This document shows, in pieces, positions 27,214 through 34,890 of a stretch of DNA of 64,000 nt. The DNA comes from Tsukamurella pulmonis. GTDB lineage: Bacteria; Actinomycetota; Actinomycetes; Mycobacteriales; Mycobacteriaceae. The notes under the pieces are model-generated. The model had not been told where the DNA came from, did not search any database, and saw only the letters and a program-made list of their open reading frames with translations. The stretch is taken from the NCBI RefSeq assembly GCF_900103175.1, contig NZ_FNLF01000002.1, forward strand, positions 868,001 to 932,000. Direction: 5' to 3'. Numbering within the stretch: position 1 is the first letter of the stretch; each line of letters opens with the position of its first letter. Made by a program: the position numbers and the translations under genes.

Positions 27214-27619
27214 GGAGCGAATGTTAGTCCCGGATTCCCAGCTACCGTCGGGTTCCGCGCGTTCGCGGCGGCCTTCGCAGTGAGGTGTGTCACAGGAGTG
27301 CGCCGGGGATGCGGGGCGGGGCGGCGGCGGACCGTCGGCGACGGGGCGAAGGGGCCCGGCATGCCGACCCGGCAAACTCCCAGTACGGGCGTACTTTTTC
27401 CTGTGACAGCCACGGCGAAGCTTCGCAGAATTAGCACGTTCTGCGTGATTTCATGGCTTGCTTTGGCATCGTCGACTGCCTTGGCCTGCAGCTTTAGGTG
27501 TGGCACAGTAGGCGAAGGCGAAACGCCGGGACTGCGAATCGGGTTAGCGATAGCCCCCTCGCTCAGCCTCCTGGTGGCCGATCAGATCTACATCGACTAG
27601 AGCGAAGAACGGGGAGCCA
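27214..27619. promoter_or_regulatory. ramB-aceA intergenic control region
   Basis: About 400 bp without a credible gene. It contains a palindrome CGCAGAA-N8-TTCTGCG (27424-27445) and two copies of TGTG-N-CACA (27286-27294 and 27499-27507). There is also a RamB-like half motif: GGCAAACTCC on this strand, read as GAGTTTGCC on the other. AACGGGGAG precedes the aceA ATG. A 79-codon open frame (27361-27600) has no ribosome binding site and unusual composition, and is not called. Which of these elements bind RamB or a CRP-type regulator is not known. Confidence 0.5.
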
Positions 27620-28912
27620 ATGAGCACCGTCGGACAGCCGAGGACCGCCGCCGAGATCCAGCAGGACTGGGACACCAACCCGCGCTGGAAGGGCATCACG
27701 CGCGACTACACCGCCGAGCAGGTCGCGGAGCTCCAGGGCTCCGTCGTCGAGGATCACACCCTCGCGCGCCGCGGTGCCGAGATCCTCTGGGAGGGCGTGA
27801 CCAAGGGCGACGACAGCTACATCAACGCCCTGGGTGCCCTCACCGGCAACATGGCCGTGCAGCAGGTGCGCGCCGGCCTCAAGGCCATCTACCTCTCCGG
27901 CTGGCAGGTCGCCGGTGACGCGAACCTCTCGGGCCACACCTACCCCGACCAGTCGCTGTACCCGGCCAACTCGGTGCCGGCCGTCGTGCGTCGCATCAAC
28001 AACGCGCTGCTGCGCGCCGACGAGATCTCCCGCGTCGAGGGCGACGACTCGATCGACAACTGGCTCGTCCCGATCGTCGCGGACGGCGAGGCCGGCTTCG
28101 GTGGCGCGCTCAACGTCTACGAGCTGCAGAAGGCCATGATCACCGCGGGTGCCGCCGGCACCCACTGGGAGGACCAGCTGGCCTCCGAGAAGAAGTGCGG
28201 CCACCTCGGTGGCAAGGTGCTCATCCCCACCCAGCAGCACATCCGCACCCTGAGCTCGGCCCGCCTGGCCGCCGACGTGGCGAACACCCCCACCGTCGTC
28301 ATCGCGCGTACCGACGCCGAGGCCGCCACCCTGATCACCTCGGACGTGGACGACCGCGACAAGCCCTTCGTCACCGGTGAGCGCACCGCCGAGGGCTTCT
28401 ACAACGTCAAGAACGGCATCGAGCCCTGCATCGCTCGCGCCAAGGCCTACGCCCCGTACGCCGACCTGATCTGGATGGAGACCGGTACCCCGGATCTCGA
28501 GCTCGCCAAGAAGTTCGCCGAGTCGGTCAAGGCCGAGTTCCCGGACCAGCTGCTGGCCTACAACTGCTCGCCGTCCTTCAACTGGAAGCAGCACCTGGAC
28601 GACGCGACCATCGCGAAGTTCCAGAACGAGCTGGGCGCCATGGGCTTCAAGTTCCAGTTCATCACCCTGGCCGGCTTCCACGCCCTCAACTACTCGATGT
28701 TCGACCTGGCCTACGGCTACGCCCGCAACCAGATGTCGGCCTACGTCGAGCTGCAGGAGAAGGAATTCGCGTCGGAGGCCCGTGGCTACACCGCCACCAA
28801 GCACCAGCGCGAGGTCGGCGCCGGCTACTTCGACCGCATCGCCACCACCGTCGACCCGGAGAGCTCGACCACCGCGCTCAAGGGCTCGACCGAGGAGGGC
28901 CAGTTCCACTAA
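27620..28912 (+). CDS. aceA: Isocitrate lyase
   Basis: The 430-aa enzyme cleaves isocitrate to glyoxylate and succinate, the first glyoxylate-shunt step needed for growth on fatty acids and acetate. The catalytic signature KKCGHLGGK is near residue 191. [39 protein letters not shown] and NCSPSFNWK are all present. It corresponds to icl1 (Rv0467). It stands between its likely regulator ramB and fadB2, as in mycobacteria. Confidence 0.98.
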   Translation: MSTVGQPRTAAEIQQDWDTNPRWKGITRDYTAEQVAELQGSVVEDHTLARRGAEILWEGVTKGDDSYINALGALTGNMAVQQVRAGLKAIYLSGWQVAGDANLSGHTYPDQSLYPANSVPAVVRRINNALLRADEISRVEGDDSIDNWLVPIVADGEAGFGGALNVYELQKAMITAGAAGTHWEDQLASEKKCGHLGGKVLIPTQQHIRTLSSARLAADVANTPTVVIARTDAEAATLITSDVDDRDKPFVTGERTAEGFYNVKNGIEPCIARAKAYAPYADLIWMETGTPDLELAKKFAESVKAEFPDQLLAYNCSPSFNWKQHLDDATIAKFQNELGAMGFKFQFITLAGFHALNYSMFDLAYGYARNQMSAYVELQEKEFASEARGYTATKHQREVGAGYFDRIATTVDPESSTTALKGSTEEGQFH

Positions 28913-28922
28913 GGAATTGGCG

Positions 28923-28994
28923 GGCGACCTCGTGAGTCGCCGCGATTGAACGACCGATGACGGGGGTGGGTCCCAACCAGGACCCGCCCCCGTC
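28923..28994 (+). terminator. Double hairpin terminator after aceA
   Basis: Hairpin 1 is GGCGAC-CTCGTGA-GTCGCC (28923-28941). Hairpin 2 has 15-bp arms GACGGGGGTGGGTCC (28959-28973) and GGACCCGCCCCCGTC (28980-28994), with one G-U pair and a 6-nt loop. Together they should end the aceA transcript before fadB2. Confidence 0.8.
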
Positions 28995-29037
28995 GTCGTA
29001 TCATCACGCACTTGATCATCGAGACATGGGAATTCTT

Positions 29038-29907
29038 ATGACTGAGACTGTTTCGCGCGTCGGCGTCGTCGGCGCGGGCCAGATGGGCGGCGGCATCGCC
29101 GAGGTGTCCGCGCGTGCGGGCGCCGACGTGCTGGTCTGGGAGGCCACCGAGGAGCTCGCGACGGGCGGCCGTGCCCGCATCCTCAAGTCGCTCGACCGCG
29201 CCGTGTCCAGCGGCAAGATCACCGAGCGTGAGCGCGACCAGGCCGCCGAGCGGCTGCGCTTCACCACCGATCTCGCCGACTTCGCCGACCGCCAGCTGGT
29301 GGTCGAGGCCATCGTCGAGAACGAGGCCGTCAAGGCGGAGATCTTCGGCAAGCTCGACGAGGTCGTCACCGACCCCGACGCCGTGCTCGCCTCCAACACC
29401 AGCTCGCTGCCGATCCAGCGCATCGCCACCGCCACGAAGAACCCCGGTCGCGTGCTGGGCCTGCACTTCTTCAACCCGGTGCCCGTGCTGCCGCTGGTCG
29501 AGGTGATCAGCTCGCTGTCCACCTCCGAGGCCGCCGCCGCGCGCGCCGAGCAGTTCGCGTCCGAGGTGCTGGGCAAGCAGGTCGTGCGCGCCACGGACCG
29601 CTCCGGCTTCATCGTCAACGCGCTGCTGGTGCCGTACCTGCTCTCCGCGATCCGCATGTACGAGTCGGGCTTCGCCACCGCCGAGGACATCGACAAGGGC
29701 ATGATGCTCGGCTGCGCGCATCCGATGGGTCCGCTCAAGCTGGCCGACCTCGTGGGCCTGGACACCGTGAAGTTCATCGCGGACGCGATGTACGCCGAGT
29801 ACAAGGAGCCCACCTATGCCGCGCCGCCGCTGCTGCTGCGCCTGGTGGAGGCCGGCTACGTCGGTAAGAAGTCGGGCCGCGGGATCTACGAGTACCCCGC
29901 CAAGTAG
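29038..29907 (+). CDS. fadB2: 3-hydroxybutyryl-CoA dehydrogenase
   Basis: The 289-aa protein oxidises (S)-3-hydroxyacyl-CoA with NAD(P)+. It has the Rossmann motif GVVGAGQMGGGIAEVSARAG, catalytic residues in ASNTSSLP and GLHFFNPVPVLPLVEV, and the C-terminal dimer domain GPLKLADLVGLDT. It matches fadB2 (Rv0468), downstream of icl. Start ATG 29038 has GGGAA upstream; ATG 29026 would add four residues. Confidence 0.95.
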   Translation: MTETVSRVGVVGAGQMGGGIAEVSARAGADVLVWEATEELATGGRARILKSLDRAVSSGKITERERDQAAERLRFTTDLADFADRQLVVEAIVENEAVKAEIFGKLDEVVTDPDAVLASNTSSLPIQRIATATKNPGRVLGLHFFNPVPVLPLVEVISSLSTSEAAAARAEQFASEVLGKQVVRATDRSGFIVNALLVPYLLSAIRMYESGFATAEDIDKGMMLGCAHPMGPLKLADLVGLDTVKFIADAMYAEYKEPTYAAPPLLLRLVEAGYVGKKSGRGIYEYPAK

Positions 29908-29926
29908 ACCCCGCGCTCCACGTTTG

Positions 29927-29956
29927 CTGAACCGGCAAGGAAACTTGCCGGTTCAG
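29927..29956 (+). terminator. Terminator with GAAA tetraloop after fadB2
   Basis: CTGAACCGGCAAG (29927-29939), loop GAAA, and the perfect complement CTTGCCGGTTCAG (29944-29956), followed by TCGTTTCTGG. A 13-bp stem closed by a GNRA loop and a short T run. Confidence 0.9.
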
Positions 29957-29980
29957 TCGTTTCTGGAGCAGGGTGGATCC

Positions 29981-30931
29981 ATGAACGCACCGCAGATCCT
30001 GGACACCGTCATCGTCGGCGGCGGGGCCGCCGGCCTCACCGCCGCGCAGGTCCTCGGCCGCGCGCGACGGGCCGTCACCGTCGTCGACGCGGGCGCGCCC
30101 CGCAACGCTCCCGCCGCGCACATGCACGGCTACCTCGGCCACGACGGCCTGAACCCGGCCGAGCTGCTGGCCATCGGCCGCCGCGAGGCGCAGGCCTACG
30201 GCGTGCGCATCCTCCCCGGCGCCGTGACCGCGGTGCGCCGCGAGGGCGAGGTCATCGAGGTCGCCGTCGGCGACGAGGTTCTGCGCGCCCGCACCCTGCT
30301 GGTGGCCACCGGCCTGACCGACGTGCTGCCCGGCATCCCCGGCGTCGCCGAGCGCTTCGGCCGCGACGCCATCCACTGCCCCTTCTGCCACGGCTACGAG
30401 GTGCGCGACCGCCCGCTCGCGGTGCTCGGCGGCGAGAACGCGGCGATGTCGGTGCACCAGGCGCTGCTGATCCCGCAGTGGTCGCGCGACCTGATCTTCT
30501 TCACCAACGGTCTCGAGATCGACGAGGCCGATCGCGCGAAGATCCAGGCCCGCGGGACCCGCATCGTCGACGGTGCCGTGGCCGGGCTCGTCGTCGAGGG
30601 TGATGCGCTGCGCGCCGTCAGGCTCGCCGACGGCACCGAGATCGATCGGGAGGCCGTCTTCGTGGGGCCGCGGTTCGTGCCGCAGGACGAGCTGCTGCTG
30701 CAACTGGGCGCCGAGCGGGGCGCCGCCGGGCCGTTTCCGACGGTCCCCGTCGACCCGATGGGCGCCGTCATCGGGCAGGCCGGCGTGTGGGCGGCGGGCA
30801 ATGTGGTGAACCCGATGGCGCAGGTGATCGTGGCGGCCGGCGCCGGATCCGTCGCCGCCACCGCGATCAGCGCGCACCTGCTCGAGCGCGACATCGCGGC
30901 GGATCTGGGCGCGGCGGTCGGTGCCCGCTGA
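29981..30931 (+). CDS. Thioredoxin-reductase-like FAD-dependent oxidoreductase
   Basis: The 316-aa protein has TrxB architecture: FAD motif TVIVGGGAAGLTAAQVLGRA (about 9-28), ATG motif LLVATGLTD, redox pair HCPFCHGYE (about 134), an NADP-binding segment AVLGGENAAM and a terminal FAD motif VWAAGNVVNPMAQV. The CxxC is CPFC rather than the CATC of genuine TrxB. Such proteins often reduce small disulfides or other substrates, so the exact partner is unknown. The ATG follows GGAGCAGGGTGGATCC. Confidence 0.88.
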   Translation: MNAPQILDTVIVGGGAAGLTAAQVLGRARRAVTVVDAGAPRNAPAAHMHGYLGHDGLNPAELLAIGRREAQAYGVRILPGAVTAVRREGEVIEVAVGDEVLRARTLLVATGLTDVLPGIPGVAERFGRDAIHCPFCHGYEVRDRPLAVLGGENAAMSVHQALLIPQWSRDLIFFTNGLEIDEADRAKIQARGTRIVDGAVAGLVVEGDALRAVRLADGTEIDREAVFVGPRFVPQDELLLQLGAERGAAGPFPTVPVDPMGAVIGQAGVWAAGNVVNPMAQVIVAAGAGSVAATAISAHLLERDIAADLGAAVGAR

Positions 30932-30994
30932 CGTACCAGCGTCAGTGGCAGACGTTTCCCCAGGAAGCGGTGTGGGCTCACGCTGGTAAGTCAG
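30928..30994. repeat. Long-loop inverted repeat after the oxidoreductase
   Basis: CTGACGTACCAGCG (30928-30941) pairs with CGCTGGTAAGTCAG (30981-30994) with a single mismatch across a 39-nt loop. The left arm includes the stop codon of the preceding gene. The shape is like the element at 24785 but the sequence differs. Possible terminator. Confidence 0.5.
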
Positions 30995-31058
30995 GAGGGG
31001 TGGGGCGACGGTGCGCGGTCCCGCTCCGGGCCGGAGGCGGGCACGCTAGCGTGGCCGC

Positions 31059-31811
31059 ATGACCAGCGCACTGGACCGGGTGGAGGCCCTGCTCGACCCC
31101 GGCCGGCTCGGCCGCGAGCCCGACCGCAGCCACGGCTACCTCGACGTGCTCGCCCCGGAGAGCGCGAAGCCGACGGGGCTGAGCAACGCCCTCATGCACA
31201 ATCCCGCGCTGGCCGCGGTGTACGAGAAGGCCTGGCGACCGGCGTTCACCCGGTTGTTCAGCCTCGGCGGCACGGGCACGCTCAGCCGCCAGGACGTGCT
31301 GCTCGACGAGCTCACGGGCCGCGGCGAGCAGACGCTGCTCGACGTGGCCTGCGGACCCGGTCTCTACACGAAGCCGTTGGCGCGCAAGCTGAGTGGCGAG
31401 GGGGTCGCGGTCGGCCTCGACGTCTCCGACGCCATGCTCACCCGCGCCGTGCGCGACAACGCCGGCGATCGCGTCGGCTACGTACGCGGCAGCGCCCTGG
31501 AACTGCCCTTCCCGGACGACACCTTCGACACCGTGGTCTGCCTCGCCGCGCTGTACCTGATTCCGGCGCCGCGGCTCGCCGTCGGCGAGATCTGCCGGGT
31601 GACGAAGCCCGGCGGCCGGGTGGCGCTGTTCACCTCGCTGCAGACGCCGCTCACCTCGGTGCTCGGCTCGTCGACCGCCGAGCGCGTTTCGGGCTTCCGC
31701 TGGTTCGGCAAGGATGAGATCACCGGCTGGCTGCGCGAGTTCGGCCTCGTCGACGTGCAGCAGACCGTCAGTGGGCAGGGACAGTTCGTCACCGCACGCA
31801 AGCCGCAGTAG
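31059..31811 (+). CDS. Class I SAM-dependent methyltransferase
   Basis: The 250-aa protein has SAM-binding motif I LLDVACGPGLYTKPLA (about 91), motif II VGLDVSDAML, ELPFPDDTFDTVVCLAALYL and post-motif EICRVTKPGGRVALF, as in UbiE-like methyltransferases. The substrate is unknown. In mycobacteria a mycolate methyltransferase (umaA) follows fadB2, but this sequence is not of that class. TAGCGT lies 6 nt before the ATG (31047-31052). Confidence 0.88.
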   Translation: MTSALDRVEALLDPGRLGREPDRSHGYLDVLAPESAKPTGLSNALMHNPALAAVYEKAWRPAFTRLFSLGGTGTLSRQDVLLDELTGRGEQTLLDVACGPGLYTKPLARKLSGEGVAVGLDVSDAMLTRAVRDNAGDRVGYVRGSALELPFPDDTFDTVVCLAALYLIPAPRLAVGEICRVTKPGGRVALFTSLQTPLTSVLGSSTAERVSGFRWFGKDEITGWLREFGLVDVQQTVSGQGQFVTARKPQ

Positions 31812-31868
31812 CCCGAGGGTTGCCGTCGCTTCGACGTTTCTGTCGAGCGTGGGTCGTACGATCGGTGC

Positions 31869-32210
31869 ATGGGCGAGGACGGGGCGTGGAACAGTCCGGG
31901 ATGCTGTGGCCGCTGTCTCCGAGACATTCTTTCTCGAAATGGTCTTGACGTGAATGGGCACGATAACAGGGTGCACCTGCTGGGGCAAGAGATTCCCGAC
32001 GCCCTCTCGCCTCATGAACACGCTGGTCCATCTAGGTGGCGGTATCACTCGAAGGAGTACTGGACGGCAGTCGAGAGGAGACTCAGCGATGCTGAAGCTA
32101 TTGGGGGGCGCGACGGCGTGGTGGGTGAACTGAATAAGCTGGCTTCAGAAATGCAAAATGGTGTGAAATTCGGGAGAGGTGACCTGCTTGTCCAAGCTGT
32201 ATCTACTTGA
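31869..32210 (+). CDS. Hypothetical protein at the start of the AT-richer island
   Basis: The 113-residue protein has no recognised domain. The N-terminus has a Cys pair (GCCGRC) and the C-terminal half is charged (RYHSKEYWTAVERRLSDAEA, then ELNKLASEMQNGVKFGRGD). TACGAT (31857-31862) lies 6 nt before the ATG, so the start looks functional. Base composition from here on is visibly more AT-rich than the flanks. It overlaps the next gene by 32 bp. It could be the remaining C-terminal piece of a larger toxin-like protein; that is speculation. Confidence 0.5.
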   Translation: MGEDGAWNSPGCCGRCLRDILSRNGLDVNGHDNRVHLLGQEIPDALSPHEHAGPSRWRYHSKEYWTAVERRLSDAEAIGGRDGVVGELNKLASEMQNGVKFGRGDLLVQAVST

Positions 32211-32748
32211 GAGTGGCGACGACATTCAAGAGTTGAACAAGGTGGATGGCGTGAGCCGGGAAGATGACATCTCGCCGGATCGTGTCCATCTTCCCGGTAT
32301 GCAGGTTGAGCGGCGAGATGGCCGGAAGCGGCTGAGAGAGCCGGCGCTCTTTCCGGTGTGGGCTATTGACTTTTGCCTGGCTTTTCCCGTTAGTAGTCCG
32401 AAACGGAATGAGCTTGAATCCCTGTTCGCTGATGCTGGGATGACGGTGATCGATTGTGTGACGACGGACGGCATCGATTTCAGGGTCGGTTTCGTTACTG
32501 CAAGTGTCGACCTTGCGCCGGGAACGCTATACGACGAGCGACTGACCCCGCCCAGCTATGCACCCCATATGAGATCCCCGAAGTGGGCGGTCGTGTCCAG
32601 GGCGTCGGCGAATGGTGTCCTTGCATTTAAGTACAAGGACAACCCGCGTCGGTACGTTTACTTCACGCAAGAGTTTGTGGAGCGGCTTGAGGCGCTGGGG
32701 GTGTTCGACGGTTGGACTGCTCTAGAGCGTGGGGAGGTTGTTGATTAA
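32179..32748 (+). CDS. Hypothetical island protein
   Basis: The 189-aa protein contains FPVWAIDFCLAFPVSSPKRN near residue 57 and a basic stretch FKYKDNPRRYVYFTQEFVER near 150. No domain is recognised. The GTG start is the first available; a later GTG near 32242 would remove about 20 residues. Its stop overlaps the ATG of the DUF1963 gene (TAATG), suggesting coupling. Soluble, no signal peptide. Confidence 0.6.
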   Translation: MTCLSKLYLLESGDDIQELNKVDGVSREDDISPDRVHLPGMQVERRDGRKRLREPALFPVWAIDFCLAFPVSSPKRNELESLFADAGMTVIDCVTTDGIDFRVGFVTASVDLAPGTLYDERLTPPSYAPHMRSPKWAVVSRASANGVLAFKYKDNPRRYVYFTQEFVERLEALGVFDGWTALERGEVVD

Positions 32749-33584
32749 TGGTTGGTTGGGTGGATCGCCGGCTTCCGGCTGAGGTGGTTGAGCAGTGGTG
32801 CGGGCGCGTTTTTGGCGCAGAGTACGCCGCGGTGGTGGCTGGTTTGGTGCGGCCGGCGTTGCATCTGGTTCGAGCTGAGCCGGGCGCGGATGTCGCGTTC
32901 TCATTGGGCGGGGCGCCGCGCTCAAGCGGACCGTGGCCGGTGCATCCCGAGTTGGGTCCGATGGAGTTCGTGGCTCGTCTTGACTTGTCGGTGGTGGCCG
33001 AGGCCGGGGTCTGCCCGGCGTTGACTGCTACCGGTGTGGTGGAGGTCTTCGTCCCACCCGTCGAAGACAGTGACGAGGGCTACGTCGGTGATTTCGAGGA
33101 TCGGCATGCTCTTGTGGTGCGTGCGGTATCCGCTGGTGACGTGGCTGCGGAGGCGCCCGAGGGCGTCGTCGAGTCGCCGTACACGCCGCTGCGAGCGGTG
33201 CTGGCTGATTCGGCGCCGGATTGGGATCTGCTTCAGCAGGTCCTGCCCGAGGGCGTCATAGAGGACCACGACGAGCGCACTGACGAGCTTGCCGACTTGT
33301 TCTATGCCCATGCCGTCGGCGATCTGGAGATCCCCCGGCACACCGTGGGCGGGAATCCTCCGATTGCCGGCCAGAATCCGCCGGCCGTCGAACTCGGTTG
33401 GGCCGACGGCGACGGTGACGGTCCCCGGGGGCCGTTCTCGCACCTTCTGACCATCGACTTCGATGAAGAGGCCGAGATGGAGTTCCTTGACGGTGGGACG
33501 CTGCACATCATCCTGGACGGTGACCAGATTGCCGCCATCGACCCGCTCGCCCCTAATGCGTATCTGCTCGTGGGCAGTATGTGA
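32748..33584 (+). CDS. YwqG-like DUF1963 protein, possible immunity protein
   Basis: The 278-aa protein has the YwqG/DUF1963 pattern: FSLGGAPRSSGPWPVHPELG (about residue 51) followed by MEFVARLDLSVVAEAG, then an acidic C-terminal half with SHLLTIDFDEEAEMEFLDGG and GGTLHIILDGDQIAAIDP. This family often stands beside SMI1-type and other immunity genes of contact-dependent or polymorphic toxin systems. That makes an immunity role plausible but unproven. A decayed copy of its 3' end lies at 34449-34605. Confidence 0.7.
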   Translation: MVGWVDRRLPAEVVEQWCGRVFGAEYAAVVAGLVRPALHLVRAEPGADVAFSLGGAPRSSGPWPVHPELGPMEFVARLDLSVVAEAGVCPALTATGVVEVFVPPVEDSDEGYVGDFEDRHALVVRAVSAGDVAAEAPEGVVESPYTPLRAVLADSAPDWDLLQQVLPEGVIEDHDERTDELADLFYAHAVGDLEIPRHTVGGNPPIAGQNPPAVELGWADGDGDGPRGPFSHLLTIDFDEEAEMEFLDGGTLHIILDGDQIAAIDPLAPNAYLLVGSM

Positions 33585-33591
33585 GCCGTAG

Positions 33592-33793
33592 TCGTGCGGG
33601 CTGCTTCCTCGATCGCCGCTCAGTCCATTTGGTGGCGGAAAACTGGATAACCTGATGTCTAGTATTGTGCCGACCAGCAAGGGGTACGGTGCCGCCAAGA
33701 ACTTCGGAATCAATTGGCTCAATGCCGATCATGTGGGATGGAGGGCGTGGTGAAGTTGGCTGCGAAATATTTTGAGTTCGGGGGTGGGGTTTA
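33592..33793 (+). other. Gap with two short, possibly frameshifted reading frames
   Basis: No full gene is evident between the DUF1963 and Imm26-like genes. One frame is open from 33592 to 33753 and from ATG 33655 encodes a 32-residue peptide ending KNFGINWLNADHVGWRAW. A second frame (33747-33794) continues VVKLAAKYFEFGGGV and ends at the TAG overlapping the next GTG. They could be one gene interrupted by a frameshift, or noise. Confidence 0.3.
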
Positions 33794-34366
33794 GTGTTCG
33801 TCGAATATGGGCAGGAGCAGCCGCGTGCGCGAGTGAATGCTGGCGACGCATGGATCATTCAGCTGCGCCCGGGTAACACTCTATTGGCTGGGAAGGTTCT
33901 CCGAAAACGAGTGATGTTCGAGGCTGCTGAGCTGTTTGTACTCTACGATATGCGATTTGACGAAGATGAATCTTCGAAGGTGATCCTAGAGAAGGTGGGT
34001 GCAGGTGGACCAGTCTTGATGGCTCCTTTGCTGGTGTCCGTCGACATGGTGCGATCTGGGTTCGTTCGCAAAATCGGCAAAGCGACGGTTTCGGACGAAG
34101 AGCTAGCCAGCGTGCGAATGATCAGCACCGTACTTAGCAACCCGTATGCGCCTACTGATAATCCTTTGGAAGCGAACTTCGATCCTAAGCTGGGATCTTA
34201 CGTCATGAACGATCGAAGTCTTGAGCCGGAGCATCTTGTCGACTGGGAAGGAAACAAGGCCTCACCTATTCCCGGTCAGCCATTGGGGAGATGGGGGTCG
34301 ATTCCGAATGCGGCGGCATATGAAGAACGTCTACTTAAGACGCTCGCCGCAAGGCGCTGGTGTTGA
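33794..34366 (+). CDS. Imm26-like hypothetical protein
   Basis: The 190-aa protein begins with a segment resembling the Imm26 pattern (GDAWIIQLRPGNTLLAGKVL, then ELFVLYDMRFDEDESS), which in that family reads as a small beta-rich immunity domain. The second half is unlike anything I recognise. Codons such as CTA, TTA and CGA are common, unlike the flanking genes, suggesting recent acquisition. GTG 33794 overlaps the preceding TAG. Confidence 0.5.
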   Translation: MFVEYGQEQPRARVNAGDAWIIQLRPGNTLLAGKVLRKRVMFEAAELFVLYDMRFDEDESSKVILEKVGAGGPVLMAPLLVSVDMVRSGFVRKIGKATVSDEELASVRMISTVLSNPYAPTDNPLEANFDPKLGSYVMNDRSLEPEHLVDWEGNKASPIPGQPLGRWGSIPNAAAYEERLLKTLAARRWC

Positions 34367-34448
34367 AGCAATGTTTATTGGAATTGTTTGATAGATCCTT
34401 CAATCCGGCTGCCTCCGCCCACCTGGTGAGGATCGGCTAGGTAGTCTA

Positions 34449-34605
34449 TTGGCAGTTCCCGCGGCCTGTATTGGTACGGTTTCGCTCTTCCTGATGAAGT
34501 TTCTCCACGGTGGGACGCTCCAGATCATTCTGGGCAAGGATCCGATCTCTGCCATAGACCCTCATGCTCCCGGGCCTACCTACGTCTCGGCAGTATGCGG
34601 CTGCG
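34449..34605 (+). pseudogene. Degenerate duplicate of the DUF1963 gene 3' end
   Basis: From ATG 34494 the sequence reads MKFLHGGTLQIILGKDPISA and continues IDPHAPG, matching MEFLDGGTLHIILDGDQIAA and IDPLAP of the intact gene (33477 onward, offset about 1017 bp) at protein and DNA level. The match runs through GGCAGTATG near the original stop. There is no N-terminal two thirds, no ribosome binding site and no stop at the equivalent place. It is a remnant of a second copy. Confidence 0.75.
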
Positions 34606-34866
34606 CTCCAGTACGGTTTCGCTTGTTGTCAACCGCACAGTTTCTTGGGTAAGTCGATGGGTTTGGCTATTGCGCGAAGCTTGCGAACACGTCTACGTTC
34701 GTCACGTCTCGAATGTCGCCCGAGCATGGCGCGCCGATCAGTGCGATGCGCTGTGCTGCCTGCAGAGCTGTTGTCATACTTCGGCGCGTCACGCTCCCGC
34801 ACCTGCACGCGCTGTTGAACGATTCGCACAGCCCGTGTGGGCGATTGCTTCGGTGGTGACTTGGTC
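34606..34866. other. Island tail without a credible gene
   Basis: About 260 bp of mixed composition. A 92-codon open frame (34595-34873) is rich in Cys, Arg and Trp, has no ribosome binding site and no recognisable domain, and is not called. Nothing else is seen until the LysR terminator hairpin. Confidence 0.5.
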
Positions 34867-34890
34867 GGCGTGAGCGCGAGCTCTCACGCC
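34867..34890 (-). terminator. Hairpin at the end of the LysR gene
   Basis: GGCGTGAG (34867-34874) and CTCACGCC (34883-34890) form a perfect 8-bp stem around an 8-nt loop. It overlaps the stop codon of the LysR gene and marks the right edge of the AT-richer island. Confidence 0.6.

Noticed and set aside
27361-27600. 79-codon frame upstream of aceA
   Set aside because: No ribosome binding site, odd composition, and it occupies the expected promoter region of aceA.
31812-34866. Prophage or insertion sequence as origin of the island
   Set aside because: No integrase, transposase, terminal inverted repeats or att-like duplication could be seen; only composition and gene content are unusual.
34595-34873. 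92-codon frame in the island tail
   Set aside because: Cys/Arg/Trp-rich, no start signal, no domain, and adjacent to decayed sequence.
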